Assembly (NCBI GenBank): GCA_941918925.1
Contig: OW799233.1
Location: 135,748,533-135,812,532 of the forward strand
From: Phyto melanocephala
Lineage: Eukaryota; Arthropoda; Insecta; Diptera; Rhinophoridae
Direction: 5' to 3'
Length of the DNA: 64,000 bases
How positions within the stretch are numbered: the stretch's first letter is position 1; the number at the start of each line of letters is the position of its first letter. Under the pieces are notes generated by a model. That model saw only the letters and a program-made list of their open reading frames with translations. It had not been told where the DNA came from and did no database searches. This document shows, piece by piece, positions 32,622 to 45,340 of the stretch. The position numbers and the translations under genes were made by a program.

Positions 32622-35600
32622 TTTTAATATTTTTACGTTTAATTTGTTGTGTTAATCAGCTGCTTATTTAACTTTCTTTTTTTACAAATTATTTTATTTT
32701 GATTCTAAACTAATAGTGTAAATGCAAAAAAAACTTGCATATATTTTTACTATGGTTCTCTTATGTACGGAGCAAATTTAATCATGTTTTGCTTCTACGA
32801 AGAAATCTCACGTCTTGTATGATATTTTATAAATTTGAATGTAAACATTAAATGAGTTTGTTCATCAAACAAAATAAATTAAAAACATACCTACATATCT
32901 CGTGTTTTAAAGAAGCAAAAGTTTTTTTTTTTTTAAATTTGGAACTATTTGAAACCCGGTTTTTGGAAAAAGTCGAATAATCGGTTACCATAATTAATAC
33001 ATTTTAATATTTAAAAATAAATTAAACGAATATTAGTAAGTATTATAATTAGCATATACATCTTTTCTTAACTACGACATTAATAACCACATTTAAAATA
33101 TACCTTTATTGCAAATATTTAGTTAACTATGACAACAACAGAAACATTCAAGACAATTTCATCAGTCTTCAACAGGTTATAACAGGATACACACTTACAA
33201 TAGTACAATACATTCATATATTTGTAAGGACTTTTTTTATAATACTCCTGTGAAAAAATAAATCGCATATCAAATAGAAAGAAATGTTTATACATTTATA
33301 AATAAAACACATAAGTATACACAGAAATACAATCATACCCTTCAAGCACTTTCTTATAAAAGAAAACACTAACGGCTCTTTTCATAATGTACGATTATAG
33401 TTTAACATGAACTTTAACTGTAAGTATGGCATAATTAAATTGCACAATGTTATTTCACAGTTTAATCAGCTGAATTTAACTGAACAAAATATCCCGGTTA
33501 AGATTTTAACTGGAGGAACAAAGTAAATCAGAAAATGGAAAAAATAAATCTAAAATTACGTTGCTGCAATATTTTTAATTTAAAAAATATAAAGACAAAG
33601 AAGTACATCATTTTACTTATAAATTGTGATTTTATAAATTTTACAATTTTTTTAAATTAAGTAAATTAAAAAAAACGTAGTAAATTGTTTAATTATTGAA
33701 CGAATATATAGGAATTGTTGCCTTTCATGGACCATGTTTATTTAATTTTTCCTTACTTTTATACTAACTTAATCGTAACAGCTGGGGACCAAAGTGGGTT
33801 AAAAAGTATTATAAAATAAATTATTTTATTATTAATATTTAATAATTTTTCGATTTTTATTTTGATTGTTGAAGTAAATAGTTTTAAGTAAAGTTGTAGT
33901 TACTATGCAATAAATTGTCTTGGCCTTTTTGGGCTTTTTTATTACAATATTTAATAAATGCAATAAAATAAAATAATCTCTCATTGCACGATATTTTGTA
34001 AACAAAAAAAAAAAAAAACAGTGTTAATTTTTAATTTATTTGACGAACTTTTCTATTTTAAATTAGACTTTAAATTTTTTTTTCAGTCTCAAGTTTATTT
34101 TAAAACATCGTGTTAAATCAACATTTACCAACTCATTTTTGTTTGTTATTATCTTTCATATTATCACTAGTTTTGTCGTGCCCTAGCCACTGACTCTTTT
34201 CTATTTAACTCAGTATAGGAAAGTTTTAGTTAAGTTGCCGAAAGATGGTGAAACGCATAACATTAACGAAAATTCAGTGTTCGGAGGGTGGGGTGAAATT
34301 TATATTAAAATATATTTAAGTTTTTTGTTTTATGGCTGCCAAAACTATGACTTATCAAAGAAATAAAATTAGTTTGTCAGAAATAAAATATCCTACCAAA
34401 TTCCTCCCACTGTATCCTCGCTTTGAACATACATTTTTTTAAATTACAATAGTCTATTTAAAAAAATGCTACCGATACTCTTAAAAATAAAATTCATAAA
34501 TTAATTTAGTTATAACATGTTTTTTTGTGTGTGTGTTTTTTAGCATGTTTATAAATTGTTCTTGAAAAATTTGAGAGTAAGGTTTAAATATTACACGATT
34601 AGAATTCAAAATTAAAGTTACTTCATTTGCTGGCAGGGTATAACAAACAAATAAATACAATTAAAATCTAAATAAATAACAATGCCTGGAATTAAGTAGA
34701 ATTGCAAAACAATAACAAGTAGACAATAACATAAACAAGAGTATTAAGCTCTGTGAAATAAAAAAAAATATGTTTGTAACAGACATAGTTGCCAGATGTA
34801 GTATATTTTGTTAAACATGATTTCTGAATTTTAATTTTTTTCAAAATACGTAAAAAGTATTACGGTCTCATTCATAAAGCATAAAACAGTTTTATAAGAG
34901 GGTTATCAATCAAATTGCCGTAGATAATTAGTTTTGTAAACAGTTTATAATTTGTATGAACAGGGTAGTTAATATCGGAGCTATTAATTTAAATGTTTGC
35001 AATTTCATATAAGAATATCAGAAAAGTATTTTTTACACCCTTAAATATTTAAAATTTGTTTATTAGAAATGGCATGTTTCTTTAACCATCACACTAATTT
35101 CAACATTTTCCTGCTATTTTCTTATTTTTATTCCCTTTTTAGATGACAATTGCACAAATTTTTATTTTCTTTCAACAATAGTTTAATACTTTGGATTGGG
35201 ATTTTTGACAATTTTGTGATTTTGGACATCTCGTAATAATATCATCAATATCATTTTGTTGGCATATTTTTTTTTTGGGATAAATTAAATCTTATGAATG
35301 ATATTTAAAATCACATTTAAAAGTATGTTATTGTAACTTTATGGCAGAGTGTGAAAATTTGTAATGTAAATTGATTTTTGATAAGATAATTAAAAATTTC
35401 TTAAAATAGAGTTTTTTGCTTTAGCTAAATCTGGCTACACAATATTTTTCTGTAGAACTACCCAACAAATCAACATGTCTCAGAAATGTTTTATAACATA
35501 CTTACTTCTATAAACCTTCAGATTTTTTATATACATACATACATACATATATCAAATTCAATATTTTTAGCTCATAAAAGACGCAAAAGAGATAAATGTT

Positions 35601-36337
35601 GTTAATTACTTGACTTTCAATTTACTCATTCTGGCTTTGAGTTTAAGATTGAACAAAAAACATGCTCTTCTAAAAAATTAAAAAAACATATAGAAGACAG
35701 CAGGCTACCGATTAAAAGACGATTATTTTGACGCCATTATAGCTACTCGGCTACACTACCACCGTTTTGTCTGTCTCTGCCAAATTGGACTTATTAACAG
35801 ACCCAGTGCTGCCAATATATTTAGAATAAAAAAACAATGTACATATATATATTTATTATATTTTGACGTGTGAAATAGTTAAAAGTAGAACCACTAAAAC
35901 ATGTGTACCTCCCACAAGCATCTTCAGTATCAGCTGCTAACGATGTTGCTGTTGTTTTTTAAATAATTAAAAACCTGGTAAAACGACTACACTATTTTCA
36001 ATAGTGAAGTCGGTAGTCTACTGTCGTCTATGTATTTAATGCATTAGACGAAAATTACTTGCTGTTCTTAGTAGCAACAATTTTAAATATAAATTGAAAG
36101 ATAGTTATCACGTGTTTAATTGGATGACTTGCAAAAAATATGCTTGTCGAAATATATTATATATGTATGTATGTATATCGTTTGAATACTTTTAAAAATG
36201 TCGATAAATTGATATTTTAAACTGAAAATAGAGAAACCGATATGTATCGATACTGAAAAATAGCATCGCAACAGTATAAATCGATATACATATATATATT
36301 TTTAACTTAAAATTAATATTATTTTATTCAGCCTTTT
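32622..36337. other. Long AT-rich stretch without a recognisable gene
   Basis: I see no conserved frame on either strand. Possible hAT-like termini are AGTTGCCAGATGTAG at about 34788 and its near-inverse CTAAATCTGGCTACA at about 35425, but no 8-bp duplication fits. A phrase at 35700-35790 (CAGCAGGCTACCGA, GACGATTATTTTGACGC) recurs at 63880-63990. Confidence 0.4.
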
Positions 36338-37040
36338 TATACCCTTCACCTGTGGTGCACAAGGGTATATATAGCTTTGTCATTCCGTTTGTAATTTCTA
36401 CAATTTTCATTTCCGACCCCATAAAGTATATATTTTCTGAAAGCTTATGAATAGAGGAGTCGATTAAGCTGACCGTCTGTCCGTCTATCCGTCTGTCCGT
36501 CTATCCGTCTGTCCGTGTGTTGGTTGAAATCAACTTTTAGAAGCAACTATATGTTCCTCAGATTTGTATATAGTATCAATCTCTTGGAAATATCCAGGAA
36601 TGAATCGCTATTGAAATTCAGCACAATCGCCCCATAACTTTCTGAGATATGAGCAAAAAACCACGACCACCTCGTTTTTTTTCACAATTACAACAACAAC
36701 ATACATACACACATACATACATGTAAAAAACATACCAAGCAAAAAAAATTACAAAAAAAAAAAAATATTAAAAATAAGAAAAAAATAATCAAAAAAAAAA
36801 TACAAAAAAAAAATTAAAAAAAATATAAAAAAAATAATAAGATATAAATAATATATTAAATAAAATAAAATAAAATTTTGTTGGCTCAGCTGGGATTCGA
36901 TGCCACATTTATTCTAACGTGTACGTATGCACGTATTTTATATGGGATGAATGGTGATACAAACAATTGTTATTGCATGACTACACGTTGTGAAGGGTAT
37001 ATAAGATTCGGCACGGCCGAATATAGCACTGTTACTTGTT
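36338..37040 (+). mobile_element. DINE-1-like element, subfamily A1, complete reference copy
   Basis: Uninterrupted 0.7-kb copy: TATACCCTTCACCTGTGG, CCCCATAAAGTATATATTTT, a GTCCGTCTATCC run, AACCACGACCACCTCG, an A-rich tract (36735-36875), GGCTCAGCTGGGATTCGATG, GATGAATGGTGATACAAACA, GTGAAGGGTATATAAGATTC, hairpin TTCGGCACGGCCGAA, ACTTGTT. It serves as the pre-insertion reference for the copy split by the Penelope element. Confidence 0.88.
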
Positions 37041-38009
37041 ATAATTAATAATAGTCGACAGTCTGATTTATAGGTTGATTATATCTAACATTGTGAAAAT
37101 AAAATTTAAACTTAAGTTTAATGTATACGTTTCCATCGTATTATTATAGAATCTTTAACTGATACTGCTTAGCAATTTCATTCTGAAAATACATACAATA
37201 TTTCTTTAAATTGTTTTAATTTTTAATGCTAATCACTTTTGACCATAACTTTTTTTTGCATGTTATCCTCGAACTTTACAAGTGTCCTGAAAATTCCGTT
37301 TCATAGAATTGTGATATTAATGTCCTGATAAACTTCATTCTTCATTAAAAATATTACATATTTTATTCTATGTTTTTATGAATAAAGTTTTATTTCCACT
37401 AACAAAAAGTGAAGCTTTAGTTGCACAAAGGGTGTTTCAGCAAAAATCGATAGAATTTCCGCTAATTAGTTAACTGGTTTTAAAATCGCTAGATTGGGCG
37501 AGAAAATAGCTAAATTCCCATTACTGTAAAAAACTATTATTCAGATAAGCCTATCATAAGTATGCATATCAAAAATTTTCTGACTAGCTTATTCCCTAGT
37601 TGAGTTACATTTGACTTCTTAGTTTGTTTGTTGGGTAACCACCACAATACTATCAACTGATGCAAAGATAATTAAGAAACAAAACCAATAAGAGTATTTA
37701 ACAGTTAAAACAAAATACTAAAAAATATTACTAAATAAAGACATACATAAGTACATATAAATAAAATAAATTGACCTATAATAATACTATTTGTTTTTTT
37801 TACCATTACACTTTTGTTTTCTACATTAATACACATATACAAATATACAAAGCCAATCAAAACATTTTGTTATTTTATTTTGCAAATATGTTATTTTAAT
37901 CCTTGTCATAAAGAGATTACGTAACAATAAATATTTATAACGAAATAACAAAACACCTACTTTTAAAGATGAAATTTTGACTAAAATTCCTATAGATTAC
38001 ACTTTCATG
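37041..38009. other. No recognisable gene
   Basis: AT-rich sequence with no frame or repeat I can name. Confidence 0.4.
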
Positions 38010-38520
38010 TTCATGATGTGACATAAACAAAGATATGTATTCATTTTGTCATTCCGTTTGTAATCGAATCGAAATATTAATTTTAGAACCCATAAAGTAT
38101 ATAAGAATATAAGTTCTGGTTTCATTTACCTACATATGTCCGCCTGTTAAAAGTACGATCGATGTCGAACAGAAAAATGTAGGAGCATAAATATCGAATA
38201 TATGACCAATTCGGGCTCGGTTAGTAAATGAAATTTAAATAAATAAATATCTATAACAATCGGAAATATTTGGTTTTGAAAATGGTCAAAATTGGTATTT
38301 AAGGAAAATAGTTAAAGCCTGTAATGTAAAGTCATAAAAAAATCTCTTTCTTACATGGAATAAAATACGACTGCGTATAAACGTAACAACAAAGAGCGTT
38401 AAAATTTCACAAATACATTTCTTAAGTAAAACAAATATATTTTGTTTTCTAATATTTCTAAATTCATATTTTATGTTTAAAAATTAAATTATAAATAAAT
38501 ATAAATAAGGTTATGAATGA
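38010..38520 (+). mobile_element. Highly degenerate DINE-1-like fragment
   Basis: TTTTGTCATTCCGTTTGTAA, CCCATAAAGTATATAAGAAT and ACCTACATATGTCCGCCTG mark an old D-type 5' block directly upstream of the next, fresh D copy. Confidence 0.55.
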
Positions 38521-38525
38521 ATTTT

Positions 38526-41237
38526 TATACCCGCCACCAAAAAAATGGTGGGGGTATATTCATTTTGTCATTCCGTTTGTAACACATCGAAATATCCATT
38601 TTAGACCCCATAAAGTATATATATTCTGAATCAGGGTTTGATTTGATGACGATCTAGCTATGTCCGTCCGTCTGTCCGTCTGTCCGTCTGTCCGTCTGTC
38701 CGTCTGTCCGTCTGTTGAAAGCACGATAGAGGTCGCACCGAAAAAGCTAGGGGGCTCAAATTTTGCCAGAATCTTTCTTATAGACAAGGTTTGTTTGGTA
38801 TTGAAAATGGGCTAAATCGGAATATTAGGAAGAGAGTTATAGCTCGAAAAGCAAGAGTAGGTCGAAAAAACCGTGTCCCTCGAACACCGAATAAAATGGA
38901 ATTGTGTCCAAACGCATTAACGTAGACTCATGAAACTTCGAATATATATTTCCTGAGTAAGAACAATATTTCTCTCCGAAAATTATCTAAATCTATGCAT
39001 TAGGAGAGGAGTTATCGATCAAAATGTACGAAAATTTTTACCGCACAGTGTATTTTTCGGTATATTTAAAAACAAAAACGTCATAAAAGCAACAAAATTG
39101 GATGTACGACTCTGAAATTTTGCACACTTTGTTTCTTTGTGTTTTTGTAACGGAAAATCAATGTGCCACGCCCACTTTTACGCCCACCTCCCATATAACG
39201 TTTTACCTAAAATTCATATAATTTCTCTATTAATAAAGATTTTGGAATAATAAAGGGCTATATTGAAACATCTAAGATGTACTCATTCGCACAAACAACT
39301 TTGACACGCCTACTACAACGCCCACTTTTCACGTTATCTACCGTTAATGAAATTTAAAAGCTCATAAAACCGCCAAAATAAGAGGTATAATGGTCAAATT
39401 TGCTACGTGTATCCCCCTAGGTAATTTCATTACTGTGCCAGAAAATTAAGGTGCCACGCCCACTTTTACGCCCACCTCCCATATAACGTTTTACCTAAAA
39501 TTCATATAATTTTTCTATTAATAAAGATTTTGGAATAATAAAGGGCTATATTGAAACATCTAAGATGTACTCATTCGCAAAAACAACTTTGACACGCCTA
39601 CTACAACGCCCACTTTTCACGTTATCTACCGTTAATGAAATTTAAAAGCTCATAAAACCGCCAAAATAAGAGGTATAATGGTCTAATTTGCTACGTATAT
39701 CCCCCTAGGCAATGTCATTACTGTGCCAAAAAATTAAGGTGCTACACCCACTTTTACGCCCACCTCCCATATAACGATTTATCTAAAATTCATATAATTT
39801 CTTTATTAACAAAGAATTTTGAATAATAAAGGGCTATATTGAAACATCTAAGTTGTACTCATTCGCAAAAATAACTTTGACACGCCTACGTTAACGCCTA
39901 CTTTTCACGTTATCTACCGTTAATGAAATTTAAAAGCTCATAAAACCGCCAAAATTAGAGGTATAATGGTCAAACTTAGGTGACATGCCCACTTTTACGC
40001 CCACTTCCCATATAACGGTTTAGCTGAAATTCATATAATTCCTCTATTAATAAAGATTTTGGAATAACAAAGGACTATATTGAAATACCTTAGTTGTACT
40101 CATTAGCAAAACCAGCTTTGACACGCCTACTATAACGCCCACTTTTCACGTTATCTACCGTTAATGAAATTTAAAAGCTCATAAAACCGAAAAAATTAGA
40201 GGTATGATGATGAAATTTGCTACATATACCCTTCTAATCAATGTTATTGTTGTGCCAAAAATTTTGGTTACACGCCCACTTTAACGCCTACCTCCCATAT
40301 AACAGTTTATCTTAAATTCATGTAATTTCTCTATTGACAAAGTTTTTGGGAAAATAAAGGACGGACTATATTGAAATGTCTAAGTTGTATTTATTAGCAG
40401 AAACTTTATTGACATGCCTACTTCAACGCCCACTTTTACTAAAAGACTACATTAACAAAAGCATTTTAGTAGCATATCGAAGTTATAAAGGGTGGTTAAA
40501 TTTCAAGGGCCGATGTTGAATTTAAATAAAACACAAATTATTTAGGAAATTATTATTATTTCTTTTAGTAATGATAACATTTGTACGGTTCAATTATGTA
40601 TTTAACAAAATATCGGCCAAACGGCCCCCCATCCTTGGCGCCACTCCTCTATCTGATGGTCCAAATTTTCAATGACAATGTTGATGGTCAATTGTTGGGC
40701 ATGATGATGAGTCGATGTTGACTGATTTTTTGCCACACTATCGCAAAAAACAGCAATGGTTCCCATTCAACGAACTAAGAAGGCATTCACAGATTTTCTA
40801 ACATTTTATACAGACCTGTTTTGCAGAAATTTAAATATTTTTTACAATTCTCCCGATTATGGACGAATTTGAACGATTATGTTGATCAAAAGAATTACGA
40901 AGTGCACAAAGTGCATTTTGACTTGAACGCCCATTTTTATAAAAAACCTGAGTAACTTTAACGCGTTGCTCATTTGCGTATCTTTTCACTTTTAAGTTGG
41001 TCTGAGATTGAGAAATGTCAAATGAAATGCAAAAAAAACTTGTTGTTTGTGTGGCTCATCTTCAACATGGGCCCTTAAAATTTAACCACCCTCTACAAAG
41101 AAAGTGATACATATTTTATTATAAAGAGATTATCCATAATGATTAACAAAATAATAAATATTGTGCTTTAAATGTACACAAAATTGGTGGTGGGTATAAA
41201 AAATTCGGCACAGCCGAATATAGTGCTCTTACTTGTT
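38526..41237 (+). mobile_element. DINE-1-like element, subfamily D, longest copy, five internal tandem units
   Basis: Start TATACCCGCCACCAAAAAAA, GTCCGTCTGTCC repeated through 38661-38711, then tandem units at about 39169, 39455, 39743, 39987 and 40272. Each carries paired phrases ACGCCCACTTTTCACGTTAT and CCACCTCCCATATAACG. The mariner MITE lies at 40488-41093. It ends GGTGGGTATAAAAAATTCGG, hairpin TTCGGCACAGCCGAA, ACTTGTT. At 2.7 kb it is far longer than the A copies. Confidence 0.88.
40488..41093 (+). mobile_element. Mariner-type MITE (606 bp) captured in a D element
   Basis: TIRs AAGGGTGGTTAAATTTCAAG and, inverted, GAGGGTGGTTAAATTTTAAG with TA on both sides (40486-40487 and 41094-41095). 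The empty site GAAGTTATACAAAG survives in the D copy at 44094-45312 (about 45172-45185), which fixes the boundaries. No intact transposase. Confidence 0.9.
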
Positions 41238-41646
41238 ATGTTTTGATGTAGTTGCCGTTACACAGTGATTTAAATATAAATTTTGCAGAGTAATTGCTGT
41301 GGTGTATCAGATTCGCGTTGGAATCGCACGACCTTCTGGTGAAAATAGAGGTGAATGAGCATGGCTCCAAGTCATAAAATAGTTTCACTTGAGATAGCTG
41401 TTTTAAATATCTTTGGGAAATACGCTTACATGTGTAGGTTACCTTTTATAGTTAAATAGAGATTTAGGTTTAAGGAAAAAACTATACATTTTTTAATCAC
41501 TCTTTTGGATTTTTTACTTGATGTTCCAGAAAGTAAAAAAAAAACATTGCAAAAGAAAACTGAATGGAAACGCTTGTAATAAATGGGTCAAGTTAGTTAA
41601 CAGCTCTCCCACCAGTTTTGCTGCAGATATAAGACAACAATTGTAA

Positions 41647-41998
41647 AGCTTGGTTTTCACTATGTCATTTTTGTTGTCAAATTGTCCAAATTGTTGGCAA
41701 TTGTATGAAAACGGGTTGTCATATGGCGTCATCTATGTTTGCAGCCAGTTATGCACACAAACTGCCATCTAAACTGACAAATAAGTGAAAACGACAAATT
41801 TCAGTTTGTCAGCAGATATGGCAGCATTTTTTTTCAAAGTAAATTTGACAACAAGTTGTCAATTACTTTTGTTTGTCGTTCGTCAGTTTTTTTTGTCAGT
41901 TTTTAAAATGCAGTGCAAACGCATTTGACGCAAACTGACGAGAAATCAATTGAGACAGTTTTTGTTGGCATTTCATATGACATAGTGAAAACCAAGCT
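41647..41998 (+). mobile_element. MITE, 352 bp, with 22-bp perfect TIRs and TAA duplication
   Basis: The TIR AGCTTGGTTTTCACTATG (extending 4 further bases, 22 in all) is perfectly repeated in inverse at the right end. TAA is duplicated at 41644-41646 and 41999-42001. A 3-bp TWA duplication fits the PIF/Harbinger (Tourist-like) class. The interior is rich in TTGTCA/TGACAA words. There is no frame of note. Confidence 0.8.
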
Positions 41999-43777
41999 TA
42001 AAGCTTTTGAATATAATTTTTGGGAGAACTCAAGTTGTGACGCACGTTACAGATAATAATATGCCAATTTTGTAATTTCTTATTGCAGAATTTTAACTTT
42101 TTATTCGCTAAGAGGCTTTATAATAAATTTTAAGTTTTTTAACAACAACTTAAAAAAAATTTCGTTCAATTCATGATGAAAAAAAACCTTATTTGTTGTG
42201 ACTATTTGTCTATTCAATATTTCCAAAATAATTAACAAACAACAAATTATTTAAACTAAAGAGAATTTAAGGAGTAAAAATATAGCTTTCGGTCGAACCA
42301 TATATTGTAACACTAAAATAATGATATGAACTCCTAAAAAATGTTTATTGTGGAACTTTAATCGATTTGAGGTAGGGTAGGAATTGGTAATAATTTTTAT
42401 ATTAATGGCTAATAAAATAAATTTTTTTATATTTATTTATTTTTAAACAATTATGTATCTTGTCTTAAATTTCCTTAAAAATAATAAGGTGGATTAAATT
42501 TAAAAATTTCTGGTATACATATAGAATTTGGAGAAAATTTGTTTAAAATAAAATATTTATTTTTATAACTAGAAAAATTAACAAATATTTTATGTAAGTA
42601 TAGAACTAATCGAACATATTTCAGTACCGGATCGAATACATATTTTAAGATAAATTCAGATATCGTTGTTAGAACAGTATCTTTAATATTATTTCTTGTT
42701 TGTATTTTCATTTCCTACTAACCTTTTAGTACCATTGTAAATATCAATTTATTTGCCATTTTTCTATTTTATGTTTGAAATAAGATATTATCTCGCGTAT
42801 CAAGGCACCACAATACCATATTTTATTAAAATTCATCCAGTAGTTTTTGCGCCAACTGAGTTCAGGAAGACAAAAATATTGAGAGGTGGTGTTTTGTACT
42901 TAAGGTCATTGACAAAACATATAAAAAGAATAGAAGTTTTTAAACTTGCTTATTGGAAACTAAATTATATTACGAAATTATCTATACAAAATGCAAGATT
43001 AAAAACATCATACACCGTCATTGAAATTTTTAAAAAAATATTTCATGTATAGACACAGTGATTTTTACAATCTTATTATAAGTATAAATTGAGTACTAAA
43101 TTTAGTACGATAATGTTCAACAAATGGAGAATTCATAGAATACCTTATTGTTATTACAATACGTATCGAAACCATGAAATAAATACTCTTAGAAAAGTTC
43201 TAACAATTTTAAACAAATGGAAATTTTTTTTAATGAAATGCCAAAATTAGGTTACTTTTTCTAAACATACTGGCAATGTAAATAATAACAACAATAAGTT
43301 ACCCTTTTTCATTTTACAAAAAGCATAATATTAGACAAAAACTCTACAATAAGTAAGAAACCAACAAACAAAAGAAAGAAAAAATAAACTAAATATGAAC
43401 TAAATTTGTGTTTGTCTTGACAACAGTAATAAACTTGCAAAAGAAATAAAACTACTAAAAAAAAGAAACAACTAAGAATAAAACAACAATACAAAACTTA
43501 TAATCATTTCATAAACACACCTACAAAATGTAAACAACAATAGAAGCAACAAAAACTTTACAAACAACTAACTGTGTAAAAGCAAAATAATCAGGACTCA
43601 ACCAGCAGTTAGAATGACAATAGAAAAATATTTGTAGCAACAGTAGCAAAAATATAACTAACTATAGCTTTTGTGAAAACATCAAATTGTTATTTATTCG
43701 TCTATTGTTTAAAATCAACGAAACTTACAGCAAAAGTTAAAGAGAAAAACACGTGCTTAGAATTGACACCATTACTC
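41999..43777. other. Upstream region and probable 5' UTR of the kinase gene
   Basis: No conserved frame is present (the open frame 42753-43052 has no motif I recognise). From about 43100 the + strand becomes rich in CAA/AAC words, typical of fly 5' UTRs. Transcription start and any non-coding exon cannot be placed from sequence alone. Confidence 0.4.
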
Positions 43778-43807
43778 ATGCTTAGACCTGCATATAAATC
43801 CTCATAA
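43778..43807 (+). promoter_or_regulatory. Possible upstream ORF of the kinase mRNA
   Basis: ATGCTTAGACCTGC... encodes nine codons before TAA at 43805-43807, 21 nt ahead of the kinase start. It matters only if the region is transcribed, as expected for the first coding exon's leader. Confidence 0.35.
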
Positions 43808-43820
43808 AGTCTTACATCAC

Positions 43821-43826
43821 ATGTAG
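43821..43826 (+). promoter_or_regulatory. Start-stop minimal uORF (ATGTAG) two bases before the kinase ATG
   Basis: ATG followed directly by TAG lies at 43821-43826, then CA, then the coding ATG at 43829. Start-stop elements can hold back initiating ribosomes, so this could lower or regulate translation of the kinase. The function is inference from position only. Confidence 0.45.
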
Positions 43827-43828
43827 CA

Positions 43829-43886
43829 ATGGGAGCAATATTTTCAACTAATAGATCAGATAAAAATCTATCCAGTGATGATGATG
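43829..43886 (+). CDS. Stk32: STK32/YANK-like kinase, coding exon 1
   Basis: The exon encodes MGAIFSTNRSDKNLSSDDD plus the first base of a valine codon, then a consensus donor (G/GTAAGTTTT). Gly2 with Ser6 fits an N-myristoylation signal, as in the MGA-type start of STK32 family kinases, and implies membrane attachment. The acidic run DDD just before the kinase domain also suits the family. The start was chosen because it is the only ATG giving a phase-1 exon that joins exon 2 in frame (G/TC = Val) and gives an N-terminus of family length (about 22 residues before the kinase core). The upstream leader carries two candidate uORFs. Intron 1 (43887-52398) holds D, E and C repeats and transposase relics. 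Confidence 0.85.
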
Positions 43887-44093
43887 GTAAGTTTTCTTAT
43901 TTACTCGTTTTTTTAACTTTTTGTTTTTATTTGTAAATAACTTAAGCTTTCAATGTATGCGTTTGTATGAATTGTGTTTGCGTGTGTGACCTTGTCAATA
44001 CTCTCAACCCAATCACATCTACTTGAAAGTTAATTCAGAAGAATTGAAACATTCTTTTATTTTATTTGAGCCTGTGTGTGGTGCGTATCTTGT

Positions 44094-45312
44094 TATACCC
44101 GCCACCAAAAAAATAGTGGTGGTATATTTATTTTGTCATTCCGTTTGTAACACAATGAAATATCCATTTTAGTCCCCATAAAGTATTTAATTTCTGAGTC
44201 GAGGTTTAATTTTATGTCGTTCTAGCTATGTCCGTCCGTCTGTCCGTCTGTTGAAGACACGATAGAGCTCCAACTGAAAAGGCTAGGGTGCCCATATTTT
44301 GCAGAAAAAATATTTCTTATACACAAGATTTGTTTGCTATTAAAAATGGGCTAAATAGGAATATTAGGAAGAGAGTTATAGATCATAATGCAAGAGTAGG
44401 TCAAAGAAACCATGTCCTTCCAACATCGAATAAAATATAATTGTGTCCAAATGCATTTACGTAGAGCCATGAAATTTCCAATGTATATTTCCTGAGCAAA
44501 GCAAATATTTTTCCCCGTAAACTATGCAATAGGAAAGAAGTTATAGATTAAAATGAAAAAAAATTTATACCGCACTGTGTATTTTTGGGTATATTAAAAA
44601 TTTAAAACGTAATAAAACTGACAAAATTAGATGTATGATTCTGAAATTTTGCAGACATTGCTTTTTGATCAAAGGCTTTGCACTAACGAAAAACAAATGT
44701 GACACGCTCACTTTTACGCCCACCTCCCATATAACGCTTTATCTCAAATTCATATAATATCTCTATGAATAAACATTCTAGAAGAATATATGACTCTTTA
44801 TTGAAACATCTGAGTTGCATTTATTAGCAACTTCGACACGCCTACTATAACGCCCACTTTTTCCGTTAACTACTGTTAATGAAATTCAAAAGCTCATAAA
44901 ACTGACAAAATTAGAGGTATGATGATAAAATTTCATAGTCAATGTAATGCCAGAACATAAAGGTGACACTCCTACATTAACGCCTATCTCCCATATAACG
45001 ATTTATCTTAAATTCATATAATTTCTCTATGGACAAAGTTTTTGAAAGAATAAAGGACTATATTGAAATATCTAAGTTGTATTTATTAGCAGAAACTATA
45101 TTGTCACGCCTACTTTAACGCCCACTTTCATTGAAGGACTAAATTTACGAAAACATTTTACTAGCATATCGAAGTTATACAAAGAAAGTGATACATATTT
45201 TAATATAAAGAGATTATTCCATAGTAATTTTTGTTTATAACAAAATAATAAATTTTGTGCTGGTGGTGGGTATAAAAAATTCCGCAAAGCCAAATGTATT
45301 GCTCTTACTTTT
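44094..45312 (+). mobile_element. DINE-1-like element, subfamily D, lacking the mariner insert
   Basis: TATACCCGCCACCAAAAAAA start, CCCCATAAAGTATTTAATTT, GTCCGTCCGTCTGTCC, internal units at about 44705 and 44960, ending GTGGTGGGTATAAAAAATTC with a decayed hairpin. At about 45172-45185 the sequence GAAGTTATACAAAG is uninterrupted, whereas other D copies carry the 606-bp mariner MITE there. The copy lies in kinase intron 1, same strand. Confidence 0.85.
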
Positions 45313-45340
45313 TTTATGTATGTGTTGCGTATATTTTTAT

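Noticed and set aside
34788..35440. Possible hAT element with AGTTGCCAGATGTAG-like ends
   Set aside because: Ends match only partly and no 8-bp duplication fits.
42753..43052. Possible 99-residue protein upstream of the kinase
   Set aside because: No motif recognised and no second line of evidence; may be chance in AT-rich DNA.
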